Positions 16,409 through 24,852 of a stretch of DNA of 64,000 nucleotides are shown piece by piece. The position numbers were made by a program, and so were the translations under genes. Below the pieces are notes generated by a model. That model had not been told where the DNA came from. It worked only from the letters and a program-made list of their open reading frames with translations, and ran no database searches. The DNA is from [Mycobacterium] crassicus (GTDB taxonomy: Bacteria > Actinomycetota > Actinomycetes > Mycobacteriales > Mycobacteriaceae): assembly GCF_020181615.1 (NCBI RefSeq), contig NZ_CP084029.1:4113101-4177100 (forward strand), read 5' to 3'. Position 1 is the stretch's first letter. The number at the start of each line of letters is the position of its first letter.

Positions 16409-16945
16409 ATGTCCGCCAACACCACCCGAACACGACCCGGCGCCCTGCTTGTACCGCTTGCTCCAGAGATGCGTCACGTACTCGGGCACTTCTGTACCGG
16501 TGTCGCCGTCATCACCGCACATGACGGATGCAGTCCGCTCGGTTTCACCTGCCAATCGGTTACGTCGGTATCACTGGACCCGCCATACGTGTCGTTCTGT
16601 CCGGCCAAGACCTCGAGCAGCTGGCCGGTGATCCGCGACGTCGGCCGGCTCTGCGTCAATATCCTCTCCGAACATCAGGTGGGCGTGGGCACACAGTTCG
16701 CCGCTCGCGGCGGCGACAAGTTCAGCGGGATCACCTGGTACCCGGGTGTCAACGGGGCGCCCGCATTGGACGGAACGCTCGCCTCGATCGAGGCAGATGT
16801 CGAATTCGAACATGACGCCGGCGACCATACAATTGTGATCGCACGGGTGACCGGTTTACGGGCCCACCAGGAAAGCGGTCCCCTGCTGTTCTACCGGGGC
16901 GGCTTCGGTGGTTACAGCGGCTTCGTCGGTGGCCGCCATGGCTGA
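16409..16945 (+). CDS. Flavin reductase of two-component monooxygenase (HsaB-like)
   Basis: This 178-residue flavin reductase-like protein begins RHVLGHFCTGVAVITA and contains FTCQSVTSVSLDPPYVSFCP and LLFYRGGFGGY, a close pattern match to HsaB. HsaB supplies reduced flavin to the HsaA hydroxylase in steroid ring A/B breakdown. The SD GAGGAG lies just before the ATG. No HsaA-type oxygenase is in the window, so it may serve an oxygenase elsewhere. It overlaps the next gene by 8 bp. Confidence 0.87.
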   Translation: MSANTTRTRPGALLVPLAPEMRHVLGHFCTGVAVITAHDGCSPLGFTCQSVTSVSLDPPYVSFCPAKTSSSWPVIRDVGRLCVNILSEHQVGVGTQFAARGGDKFSGITWYPGVNGAPALDGTLASIEADVEFEHDAGDHTIVIARVTGLRAHQESGPLLFYRGGFGGYSGFVGGRHG

Positions 16946-18485
16946 CTTCGATTCGGTCTTCGATGTGGTCGTCGCGGGTTCCGGCGGCGGCTTGGCGGGC
17001 GCCTACACCGCAGCGCGTGAAGGGCTTTCAGTACTGCTGGTGGAGGCTACCGACCAATTCGGCGGCACCACCGCGTACTCCGGTGGCGGTGGGGTCTGGT
17101 ACCCGTGCAATCCCGCGCTGCAACGTGCCGGCGCCGACGACACGATCGATGACGCCCTGCAGTACTTCCATGCGGTCGTCGGCGACCGCACTCCGCGCGA
17201 CCTCCAGGACACCTACGTTTGCGGTGGTGCAGCATTGATCGAATACCTGGAGCAGGACCCGGGATTCGAATTTGTGGCCTTCCCCTGGCCGGACTACTAC
17301 GGGTCCGTTCCTGGCGCCCGCGCCGACGGCTACCGCCACACGGTCCCGGTGCCGCTGTCCGATCAAGAACTCGGCAGCTACCGCGGATCGGTGCGCGGGC
17401 CCCTCGATGCCGAACGCCTCGGTAGCCCCGCCCCGGATCTGCTTACCGGCGGCCGCGCACTGGTCGGACGGTTCCTGGCCGCACTCGACAAGCTTCCGAA
17501 TGCCCAGTGCTGGCGAAATGCCCCGCTCACCGAGTTGATCGTCGAGGAAAGCACCGTGGTCGGTGCAGTGGTCGAGCACGACGGCAAGACCGTACGGGTT
17601 CGGGCCACGCGCGGGGTACTGCTTGCCGCAGGAGGTTTCGAACAGAACGCGGCCATGCGTGCGCAGTACCGCGTGCCCGGCAGCGCACGGGACACCATGG
17701 GCGCACCCGGCAATGTCGGGGCCGCGCACCGGGCCGCTATCGCGGTCGGGGCCGATCTCGATCTGATGGACCAGGCATGGTGGTCGCCGGGGATGATTCA
17801 CCCCGACGGACGGGCGGCATTCGCGCTCTGGTTCACCGGTGGCATCTTCGTCAACCACGATGGCCGCCGATTCGTCAACGAATCTGCCCCCTACGATCGG
17901 CTCGGCCGGGAGGTCCTGGCGCAGATCGATTCCGGCCGGACGTCGTTGCCGTTCTGGATGATCTACGACAACCGGACCGACGGTATTCCACCGGTCAGCG
18001 CCACCAATGTGTCGATGGCCGGCGCCGCCGAGTACCACCGAGCTGGCCTGTGGCATACGGCAGCCACTCTCGACGATCTCGCCAAGACCATCGGCGTTCC
18101 GAGCGCCCACCTGACGGCAACCATCGACCGATTCAACAAACAGGCCGCGGCCGGCGTAGATGAGGACTTCGGCCGAGGAGACGAAGCCTACGACCGCGTG
18201 TTCACCGAGGGCGCCTCGCCGCTGGTCCCCATCGACACACCGCCGTATCACGCTGCCGCGTTTGGGCTTTCGGACCTGGGCACCAAAGGTGGATTGCGGA
18301 CAGACGTACATGCCCGGGTGCTGGCCGCTGATGGTTCCCCGATTTCGGGTCTCTACGCGGCCGGGAATACCATGGCGGCCGTCAGCGGAACCACCTATCC
18401 CGGTGGCGGCAACCCGATCGGAGCGTCCATGTTGTTCAGCCATGTCGCCGCGCTCGACATGGCCGCGCCGGAGATCGACAGGTGA
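16938..18485 (+). CDS. FAD-dependent 3-ketosteroid delta1-dehydrogenase-like flavoprotein, second paralogue
   Basis: This 515-residue KstD/fumarate-reductase-type flavoprotein has VVVAGSGGGLAGAY at its N-terminus, then GGTTAYSGGGVWYP and the C-terminal GNTMAAVSGTTYPGGGNPIG. ATG 16938 (MADFDS) is chosen because the upstream in-frame stretch from 16908 is inside the flavin reductase gene. It is shorter than the 13914 paralogue. Operon mates are a flavin reductase and a thioesterase, under a PadR regulator. It may act on a different ring or a delta-4 steroid acid. Confidence 0.85.
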   Translation: MADFDSVFDVVVAGSGGGLAGAYTAAREGLSVLLVEATDQFGGTTAYSGGGGVWYPCNPALQRAGADDTIDDALQYFHAVVGDRTPRDLQDTYVCGGAALIEYLEQDPGFEFVAFPWPDYYGSVPGARADGYRHTVPVPLSDQELGSYRGSVRGPLDAERLGSPAPDLLTGGRALVGRFLAALDKLPNAQCWRNAPLTELIVEESTVVGAVVEHDGKTVRVRATRGVLLAAGGFEQNAAMRAQYRVPGSARDTMGAPGNVGAAHRAAIAVGADLDLMDQAWWSPGMIHPDGRAAFALWFTGGIFVNHDGRRFVNESAPYDRLGREVLAQIDSGRTSLPFWMIYDNRTDGIPPVSATNVSMAGAAEYHRAGLWHTAATLDDLAKTIGVPSAHLTATIDRFNKQAAAGVDEDFGRGDEAYDRVFTEGASPLVPIDTPPYHAAAFGLSDLGTKGGLRTDVHARVLAADGSPISGLYAAGNTMAAVSGTTYPGGGNPIGASMLFSHVAALDMAAPEIDR

Positions 18486-19093
18486 GCCGACGCATCACCC
18501 CGGACGAGGTGCAGCTCGACGAGGCCGTCTTCGGTCCGTTGACCCAGTCGCTGCGTGAACTCATCGATGTCGCGATTCGTAGCGAAGCCGGTGGGGCCGA
18601 CGCCCTCCGGGCACACGAGCTGATCAAGGAAGCCACCGCACTGCTCAGTGCACGGCTGGATCCGAAACCTTTCGGTGTTCCCAGCACCGGCGATGGCGAA
18701 TACCTGCCGTGGGGCAACGTGGCGATGGGACTGCGCAATGCAATCGCCCCTCCGCTGATCATTCAACGCGACGACACCGACAGATTCGCAACGGATCTGG
18801 TTCTGGGTGCGGCCTATGAAGGCCCGCCCGGGCAGGTCCACGGCGGCATGTGCGCGCTGGTGCTCGACCACCTGCTGGGTGCGACCGCCCATCGCCCCGG
18901 AGCACCGGCCTTCACCGGCACATTGACTCTTCGCTATGTCGCGCCCACGCCCCTGGGCCGGTTGCGGGCTGAGGCCTGGATAGACCGTGAGGAGCGCGGA
19001 AAAACCTTCGCGGTAGGCCACATGATCGATGCGCAAGGTGTCGTCACGGTGCAGGCGGAAGGGGTCTTCATCAGACCGAAGGTAAGCGCCTGA
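18482..19093 (+). CDS. PaaI-type hotdog-fold acyl-CoA thioesterase
   Basis: This 203-residue protein has a C-terminal hotdog domain: GPPGQVHGGMCALVLDHLLG matches the PaaI thioesterase active-site helix, followed by TLTLRYVAPTPLGRLRAEAW. The first ~80 residues are a less conserved extension. It probably hydrolyses a CoA thioester to relieve a dead-end intermediate. GTG 18482 overlaps the kstD-like stop (GTGA). Its own stop is one base from the stop of the convergent Mce-associated gene. Confidence 0.9.
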   Translation: MSRRITPDEVQLDEAVFGPLTQSLRELIDVAIRSEAGGADALRAHELIKEATALLSARLDPKPFGVPSTGDGEYLPWGNVAMGLRNAIAPPLIIQRDDTDRFATDLVLGAAYEGPPGQVHGGMCALVLDHLLGATAHRPGAPAFTGTLTLRYVAPTPLGRLRAEAWIDREERGKTFAVGHMIDAQGVVTVQAEGVFIRPKVSA

Positions 19094-19094
19094 C

Positions 19095-19697
19095 CTATAC
19101 CGGGTCTAGTGCGGAGACACGCCATTCGTTGTCGACTTTGGCCAGGCTCACCACCACGCAGCTGGCGGTCAGTGCGGGCTCTGGACGTTCACGGCTGACC
19201 GTCTCCTGGTTGAGGAACACCAGCACCTTCGCGTCGTTCGGCCGGATCTCCATCAAGCCCGCATTCATCACCTGGGCGGTCGCCTTGATTCCCTTGGTAC
19301 GCACGGCCGGTGCGACGACATCGGTGGTGAACTTGCTGTAGTAGGTCAGGAATTCGCCGGACATCAGGACCCGGGACCGCTCGATGTCTTGATCGAGAGT
19401 CTCGGGCCCATACGACAGCAATGCCACCGTCGCCGACGATGCGGCGCGAACGACCGCGTCGCCCGCCGCATCACCGGACTGCTGAATCGGACGGTAGGCG
19501 GTCACATAGAGCATTGTCGCCAACACCGCCGTCACCGCCAGGATGAGACCGAGGAAAAACGGCTTGGGGCGTGCGGCGAGCAGCGCTTTGGTGCGGCCGA
19601 CCACCCCGGGGGTCGGCACGACGAGCAGCTCGTCGGCGTGTGCCCGAATATCGGCGTCCTCGGCGCATTGGGCAGCGGTGGCTTCGGCAACCGTCAC
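19095..19697 (-). CDS. Mce-associated membrane protein (Mam), distal
   Basis: This 200-residue single-pass membrane protein has a transmembrane helix at about residues 48-70 (FFLGLILAVTAVLATMLYVTAY) and an external domain resembling Mce-associated proteins, with AASSATVALLSYGPETLDQDIERS and a conserved C-terminal strand ending DNEWRVSALDPV. GTG 19697 is chosen because it forms a GTGA overlap with the upstream mam stop; the frame is open further upstream. Mam proteins stabilise Mce transporters. Its partner is the mce operon at 22-31 kb. Confidence 0.83.
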   Translation of the reverse strand: MTVAEATAAQCAEDADIRAHADELLVVPTPGVVGRTKALLAARPKPFFLGLILAVTAVLATMLYVTAYRPIQQSGDAAGDAVVRAASSATVALLSYGPETLDQDIERSRVLMSGEFLTYYSKFTTDVVAPAVRTKGIKATAQVMNAGLMEIRPNDAKVLVFLNQETVSRERPEPALTASCVVVSLAKVDNEWRVSALDPV

Positions 19698-20473
19698 GGT
19701 ACGAACTCCACTTTTGACATCTTGATCTGGTCTCCTTCCCGCCGCAGGTCGACGGTCAGGCGCCACCTTCGGGGGGATTCGTCGGCGCCAGCGGCGTTGG
19801 TCACTGTGGACGAGGCCGACACCAGGACAACAGCGGAGTCCGGGCTCATCGATTCGACCGCGGCGGCCATCGCCGTGGCTTTGGTGGTCACCTTGGCATC
19901 CTTGGCAACTCTAGTGAAGTCGTCTGCAGCGTCCAGGAATTCATCGCGGAAGGGACCTGTCGAGTTGTCGACGATTCGCTGCACGCTGCCCTGGGGATCA
20001 TTGAAGTCAATCGACATCAAGGTCACCACGGCCTGGCGCGCCGCGGCGACGAACTCAGCACGGTTACGCTCGTCCGCCTGCGCCGTCCGCTGAGATCTGA
20101 GCATCCACGCGCTGGCCGCGAGCAGGACGCACGCACACAGCACGATGCCGGCGGTGGCCAGCTGTCCCCACCGGCGTCCAGAAAGGCGAGCTCGGGTGCG
20201 CGTACGCCACGACGGATTACCTTCCACGGCAGCGGCCTCGGCGCGCGACGCTGGGCGAGGCACCTCAGAGACCGAGTCGGGAGTGTGCGCATGCTGCTGC
20301 AATCGGATAGCGCGGGCCCGCGCTTGGGCTGCCACGGCCTCTGCCGCGGCAGCCTCGGCTTCGGCCTGTTCCACAAGTGCGACGACGTCCTCGGCAGTCG
20401 ATTCACCAGAATCGACTGCCGGGTGCGGTGCGGGGGACTCAACCCCACCCCGCATGATCACGGTCTTCCCCAT
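19694..20473 (-). CDS. Mce-associated membrane protein (Mam), proximal
   Basis: This protein of about 259 residues has a long alanine/glutamate-rich cytoplasmic N-terminus that is likely helical or coiled-coil (VEQAEAEAAAAEAVAAQARA), then one transmembrane helix (LATAGIVLCACVLLAASAWML) and an external Mam domain beginning AARQAVVTLMSIDFNDPQGSV. Starts at 20473 and 20455 are both plausible; 20515 is the longest. It is coupled to the second mam gene by a GTGA overlap, the same two-gene arrangement as 39314-40000 and 38823-39314 beside mce4. Confidence 0.83.
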   Translation of the reverse strand: MGKTVIMRGGVESPAPHPAVDSGESTAEDVVALVEQAEAEAAAAEAVAAQARARAIRLQQHAHTPDSVSEVPRPASRAEAAAVEGNPSWRTRTRARLSGRRWGQLATAGIVLCACVLLAASAWMLRSQRTAQADERNRAEFVAAARQAVVTLMSIDFNDPQGSVQRIVDNSTGPFRDEFLDAADDFTRVAKDAKVTTKATAMAAAVESMSPDSAVVLVSASSTVTNAAGADESPRRWRLTVDLRREGDQIKMSKVEFVP

Positions 20474-20576
20474 AGCGCCCACCGGTTTCCCTTCATCGCC
20501 GGGTCGGACCGGCAACGGCCGACGACGGCACCCTAAAACCGGCCGGCCGCGTTATCGGGGCAGCTTCCCATCCAGT

Positions 20577-20597
20577 GGGCCGTGTTACAACAGGCCC
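20577..20597. promoter_or_regulatory. Inverted repeat upstream of the mam pair
   Basis: GGGCC (20577-20581) and GGCCC (20593-20597) flank TGTT-AC-AACA in a 144-bp gap before the mam genes. It may be an operator for a separate mam promoter or a weak terminator of the upstream secreted-protein gene. It is weakly supported. Confidence 0.3.
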
Positions 20598-20617
20598 GGA
20601 CCGCCGGCGGCGGTTGA

Positions 20618-21019
20618 TCACCAGTGACGCAACGCGCACAGTGCGCCCTTCGGGCCGTCGGCGGTGGCGACCACAGCCCCGTCCACCTTCAGCTCACATC
20701 GGAATCTGGGTTCTCCCGGCGCACGGCCACTGCTGGCCGTCACCATCGCCCACCGCTGCGGGTCCACCAGCGTCGCGTGCAGCACCCAGGGCGTTCCAGG
20801 GCCCACTTCCACCCGCACTTTGGGACTGAATTGGTAGGGGTTGTGACTGTAGTCGGCCCATGTCGGCGGATCGGTGTCCCGGTAGTAGATGTCTGCAGTC
20901 ACCGGAGATTCGGCGCTCACGGTGTAGACGACTTCGTGCGGCGCGGGTGGATCCGCGTGCGCCGGCACAGCGAGGAAGCCAGCGGCGATGAGCACTGCCA
21001 ACAGCACCGTCCTAGCCAT
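20618..21019 (-). CDS. Secreted MmpS-like protein
   Basis: This 133-residue protein has a clear signal peptide (LLAVLIAAGFLAVPAHA). The mature part has HEVVYTVSAESPVTADIYYRD and a C-terminal RFRCELKVDGAVVATADGPKGALC, resembling the beta-sandwich C-terminal domain of MmpS accessory proteins, but with a cleavable signal instead of a membrane anchor. The two cysteines (RFRC and ALC) may form a disulfide. ATG 21019 overlaps the previous stop by 8 bp. It is probably cotranscribed with the 21012-21407 gene. Function is unproven. Confidence 0.78.
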   Translation of the reverse strand: MARTVLLAVLIAAGFLAVPAHADPPAPHEVVYTVSAESPVTADIYYRDTDPPTWADYSHNPYQFSPKVRVEVGPGTPWVLHATLVDPQRWAMVTASSGRAPGEPRFRCELKVDGAVVATADGPKGALCALRHW

Positions 21020-21407
21020 CACCGCGGCTCCATCGCGGGGCGCCGTTCTTCGACTGACAGCTGAGAAACAGTCCGTCAGGGGCCTGCGCCACCCAGTTCT
21101 CGTATCCGGCGCAGCTTGAACCCAGTTCTTTGATGCCCGCCATCGACGGGGACCGGAAGTATCGCGGCTCGTAGCGACGCGGCGACCCGCAGAACACCAA
21201 TCTGTCCGGCTGGATAGATGGCCCCGCGACGGCCGTTCCGAAGACGAAGTAGGCGGTGTCCTGACACGGCTGCCCCAGAACCACACCCGTGGTCAGGCCC
21301 GGCACACACGACGGATCGTCACAGGAGACCGGGTCCGCCCCGGCGGGGGCCGCCACTGTCAAGGCCGCAGCCAATACCGCCGCAGCCAATACCGCTCTTC
21401 GCCGCAT
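21012..21407 (-). CDS. Small secreted cysteine-containing protein
   Basis: This 131-residue protein has an N-terminal signal sequence (RRRAVLAAAVLAAALTVAAPAGA) and a mature domain with several cysteines (SCDDPSC, GQPC, VFCGS, SSCAGY, LSCQS), suggesting disulfides. I do not recognise the family. ATG 21407 is preferred to the longer frame from 21443 because it puts the signal peptide at the very N-terminus. It is divergent from the secreted-protein gene at 21550 and overlaps the MmpS-like gene downstream. Confidence 0.75.
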   Translation of the reverse strand: MRRRAVLAAAVLAAALTVAAPAGADPVSCDDPSCVPGLTTGVVLGQPCQDTAYFVFGTAVAGPSIQPDRLVFCGSPRRYEPRYFRSPSMAGIKELGSSCAGYENWVAQAPDGLFLSCQSKNGAPRWSRGDG

Positions 21408-21549
21408 GCTTGGGGACTCTGTCAGTCTGCTGCGATTCTGCAACGTTGATGGTCCACTCAGCGGACATCTTGCCTTGCTGCCGACGGGGGGCGGTGTTTA
21501 CTTCGGACGCTGCAGTCTCCGTGCCCTAGACCACTCCGAGGAGCATGCC

Positions 21550-22062
21550 ATGCCACGTGGGCCCGCACTCGCGGTCGCCGTCGCTGCGGTGGCGCTGGGA
21601 ACGACGACGACTTCCGTTGTTGCGCAGGCCGATCACCCCGACTGGGGCCTCAACGGCACTTACACCGCCGTCTCCAACGGCGAATGGGCGCGCAAGAATG
21701 AAGTTTTCTACGATCAGGCCAGCCGCCGCAGCATCTGGACCATCAGCACACAATGCAGCTACCCAGGCGAGTGCACCGGGACGGTGCGTAGCGACGAGAG
21801 CTGGACAGCGTCGATCTACCAGAGAAGTTCGGTGTGGTACGTCAAGCGGCCCATCGACAACTGGGTCCCGTGTCCGGACGGCAGCACCGCACCGGGACTG
21901 CAGACCTTTCGATTCAAGGCGATGACACCCGAAGGCGCGAACGCGGACCCAACGTCGACCACGCTGGTCGGCGAAGACACCACCACCGGACCCAGCGGCG
22001 CGTGCGGGGTGAGTAAGCCCGTGTACATCAACATGCCGTTCAAACTCACCCAGATCGGTTGA
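21550..22062 (+). CDS. Secreted protein of a small exported mycobacterial family
   Basis: This 170-residue exported protein has the signal peptide ALAVAVAAVALGTTTTSVVAQA and a mature start LNGTYTAVSNGEWAR. A central TISTQC...C pair, a W-x-P-C-PDG segment and the terminal MPFKLTQIG fit the architecture shared with proteins at 32386, 38266, 62571, 63021 and 63443. GAGGAG lies six bases before the ATG. It is the only rightward gene between mceF and the mce-accessory genes, so it breaks up what would be one leftward operon. Function is unknown. Confidence 0.8.
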   Translation: MPRGPALAVAVAAVALGTTTTSVVAQADHPDWGLNGTYTAVSNGEWARKNEVFYDQASRRSIWTISTQCSYPGECTGTVRSDESWTASIYQRSSVWYVKRPIDNWVPCPDGSTAPGLQTFRFKAMTPEGANADPTSTTLVGEDTTTGPSGACGVSKPVYINMPFKLTQIG

Positions 22063-22087
22063 ATCGGTCAGTCCTTCGATCCCAATT

Positions 22088-23635
22088 TCATTTCGGCAGC
22101 ATGTCTTCCCAACTCTGCGGCACCGGACGGACCAGGTCCGATTGGCTGTACACCTTGCCGTCGGGTGCCGCAAACTGCCCGGTCCGCGGGTTGTAAGTAG
22201 CAAACGCCACAGCGGGGCCGCGGGTGTCCGTGGCGTAGCCGCTCGGTACAGCAGGGACAGATCCCTCCGGGGCAGCCGGCCTTTCAGCCGGCGGTGCCGG
22301 ATCGCCCTTGGTGGTGTCCGGAGCGGTCATCGCCGGGACTTCGGCTGGGCCAAAGATCTGCTCCCCGAAGGTGATCCGATCATCGGGGGGAACACCCTGC
22401 GCGATCAGCGCAGGATCGATCGGGTACGGGCCGGTGACGTGCTGACGCATGGCCAGCGGCTCAAAAGGCTTGTCGCTCTCACAGATCTCGACCGTCGGTG
22501 CGCGCTTGCCGGGCTGAGCCATGCATGGGAAGTTCCTGGCGCCGCGAACCCCAATGGCCGAATCCTGCGGCAGTTTGCAGTACAACCCGTCCGGCGTATC
22601 CACATCGCTCAGGTCCGCCGGTGAACGCCATGACGACGGCGGCAAGAACCCCACCGTGCATGCCGGTGGGTCGCCGAGAGTGAGGCTAAACTCCGAAAGT
22701 GCCATGCCCGTTGGGTTATTCAGGGACGACCCGTAGGACTGGGTGGCGGCCAGATACGGTGGCAACAACACCAGCAGCTGCTCGATCGATCGATGGTAGA
22801 CGAGGCCGATCTGGCCGACCGTGGTGAGATTGGCCAACAGCAGCGGCAGTGTCGGCTTGATCTGCGACAACAGACGAGACGCTTCGTCTGCTGCGCCAGA
22901 TCCGGCGCGAAGTATGGTCCGAACTTCCGAATCACGAGCTTCCACTTGTCGCGTGATCCCAGCCAGGCTGCGCGCCCAGGTCCGGATCGCGTCTGCACTC
23001 TCGAGTTGGCCCTCCAGCAGCGGCCGACTGTTGTCGATCAACTTGCGCGTGCTGTCAGCGGCCGCGTCGAGCCGGGCGGCCAATGTGCTCGACGACTCGA
23101 ACAGTGAGCCGAGGTCGTTGCCGGTTCCATTGAGCGCCTTGAAGGATTCGTCGAGTACGACCCCCAGCGTGCCGGTGGGAATGCTACCCACCAACTCGCT
23201 CATCTGATCGAGCATCGGACCGACCGGCCTCGGCAGCGACACGTTGTCAGCGGTGATAATGGAACCGTTTTCGAGGTAGGGACCGGCGTCAGTGCGCGGT
23301 ACCAAGTCCACGTATTGCTCGCCTACCGCCGATACGCTTCGCACGTTGGCCTGCAGGTCTGCGGGAATCCTCGGCGAGGATTTCAGCGACATCGACACTT
23401 GTGCGCCGAAGCGGGTTGGCCGGATGTCGGTGACCTTGCCCACTTCTACGCCTCGATAGGTCACGTTCGAGAACTTGTACAAGCCTCCGGTGGTCGGCAG
23501 TTGAAGCTTCACCGAGATGCGGCCGATGCCCAGCAGGACCGGTGCCTGCATGTAGGCGAAGACCATCGAGCCGACACCGATCACCGAGGCGATTGAAAAG
23601 ATGATCAGCTGTCTACGAACGAAACGGGTCAGCAT
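22088..23635 (-). CDS. mceF: Mce family protein MceF (first mce operon)
   Basis: This 515-residue protein has an N-terminal transmembrane anchor (FSIASVIGVGSMVFAYM) and an MlaD/Mce domain with NVTYRGVEVGKVTDI and GEQYVDLVP. A long helical region follows, then NFPCMAQPGKRAPTVEICE and a proline-rich tail. MceF is the last of six subunits that form the periplasmic lipid-conducting part of the YrbE-Mce importer. The start overlaps the mceE stop by one base (TGATG). It ends the operon, convergent with a secreted-protein gene 25 bp away. Confidence 0.95.
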   Translation of the reverse strand: MLTRFVRRQLIIFSIASVIGVGSMVFAYMQAPVLLGIGRISVKLQLPTTGGLYKFSNVTYRGVEVGKVTDIRPTRFGAQVSMSLKSSPRIPADLQANVRSVSAVGEQYVDLVPRTDAGPYLENGSIITADNVSLPRPVGPMLDQMSELVGSIPTGTLGVVLDESFKALNGTGNDLGSLFESSSTLAARLDAAADSTRKLIDNSRPLLEGQLESADAIRTWARSLAGITRQVEARDSEVRTILRAGSGAADEASRLLSQIKPTLPLLLANLTTVGQIGLVYHRSIEQLLVLLPPYLAATQSYGSSLNNPTGMALSEFSLTLGDPPACTVGFLPPSSWRSPADLSDVDTPDGLYCKLPQDSAIGVRGARNFPCMAQPGKRAPTVEICESDKPFEPLAMRQHVTGPYPIDPALIAQGVPPDDRITFGEQIFGPAEVPAMTAPDTTKGDPAPPAERPAAPEGSVPAVPSGYATDTRGPAVAFATYNPRTGQFAAPDGKVYSQSDLVRPVPQSWEDMLPK

Positions 23636-24852
23636 CAGCTTCCGCCCTGGGCCGGTGTGGACGACTCCTGGCCGCCTTGTGGTGGTGATTCGTCGGTTTC
23701 AACGGTGGTCAGGGGTGGCAGGGTTGCCACCTCGGCCGGGGGCGGTCCCAGGGGGGCGTGCAGCGGGTCCCGCGTATAGGTCGAGTACCACGGGTCCCCG
23801 GGGGCCGGCACCATGGATGTACTCACGTCACCCCACCTGGTTCCGAGCAATATTCCCTTCTTCATGCGGGGAATGGTGAAGTCAAACACTATGAACTGAT
23901 TCATGTAGTCGCCGCGGATGCCGCGGTCGATGAATTCCTGCGTGTAGGGGTAGGTGGGTAGGTAGGAGATTGCGGTGGTCAGGTCCGGCCCGATGTCGGC
24001 CAGGGCGCGCACCGTCGGCTCGAGATTCTCCAAGTTGCGGACGATGTCGGCCTGCGAGTCGTTGATGAGTTGGTTTGCGGTAGAGCTGAAGTCGCCCAGC
24101 TTGTCCAATGCACTGACCAGTCGCGGTCGTTGCCTGTTCAACACCTCGAGTGCGGGAGGGATCCGATTCAGTGCGCCGGTCAGAACGTCGCGCTGGCCGG
24201 CAAACGTCGCTGCCATCCGGTTCAGCGACGAGATCGTGGCGATGATGTTGTCGTGCTGACTGTCCAGAAGCGTGACCACCGTGTTCATCCGGGTCAGCAG
24301 ATCCCGGATCTGAACTTGCCGTCCGTCGAGCGCCGCGTTGAAGTTGTGGACGATGTCTCCGATCCGAGTGAGGCCACCGCCGTTGACCACGATCGACAGC
24401 GACGACAGGGTCTGCTCGGTCGATGGGTATGTCGAGGACTTGGACAACGCAATGGTCGCGCCCGGGTCCAGTCGCCCGGTGGGCGCCTCGCCCAGGGGCG
24501 GGTCCAGGGCGAGGTGCATTGATCCCAGCAGGCTGGTCTGACCCACGGCTGCGACCGCGTTTCCCGGAATGACTACGTCGGGCCGGACCGAGATCTCGAC
24601 GTCGGCCCGCCAATTCTCGACGGTCATCCTGCGAATCGCTCCGACCACCACATCACTGACCATCACCGGTGAATTCGATTCCAATGTACCGATATTCGCG
24701 ACTTGGACGTGGTAAATCACTGCGTCGGAACCGGTCCCGACCGTGCCCGGAAGCGGCAACGAGTTGAGTCCGTCGAAGGAACAACCGGACGTGATCAGAG
24801 CCGCGCAGCAGGTTACGGCGGCCAGCCTGCGGATCGACATGGTCTTCGTCAC
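23635..24852 (-). CDS. mceE: Mce family lipoprotein MceE (first mce operon)
   Basis: This 405-residue Mce protein has a lipoprotein signal ending ITSGC, where threonine at -3 departs from the usual leucine; the mce4 copy has MLSGC. The Mce domain contains DVVVGAIRRM and GQTSLLGSMHLAL, with the typical GRYPSTEE-like segment as STYPSTEQTLSSL. The lipid anchor should fix it to the membrane as part of the hetero-hexamer. GTG 24852 overlaps the mceD stop (GTGA). Confidence 0.95.
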   Translation of the reverse strand: MTKTMSIRRLAAVTCCAALITSGCSFDGLNSLPLPGTVGTGSDAVIYHVQVANIGTLESNSPVMVSDVVVGAIRRMTVENWRADVEISVRPDVVIPGNAVAAVGQTSLLGSMHLALDPPLGEAPTGRLDPGATIALSKSSTYPSTEQTLSSLSIVVNGGGLTRIGDIVHNFNAALDGRQVQIRDLLTRMNTVVTLLDSQHDNIIATISSLNRMAATFAGQRDVLTGALNRIPPALEVLNRQRPRLVSALDKLGDFSSTANQLINDSQADIVRNLENLEPTVRALADIGPDLTTAISYLPTYPYTQEFIDRGIRGDYMNQFIVFDFTIPRMKKGILLGTRWGDVSTSMVPAPGDPWYSTYTRDPLHAPLGPPPAEVATLPPLTTVETDESPPQGGQESSTPAQGGS

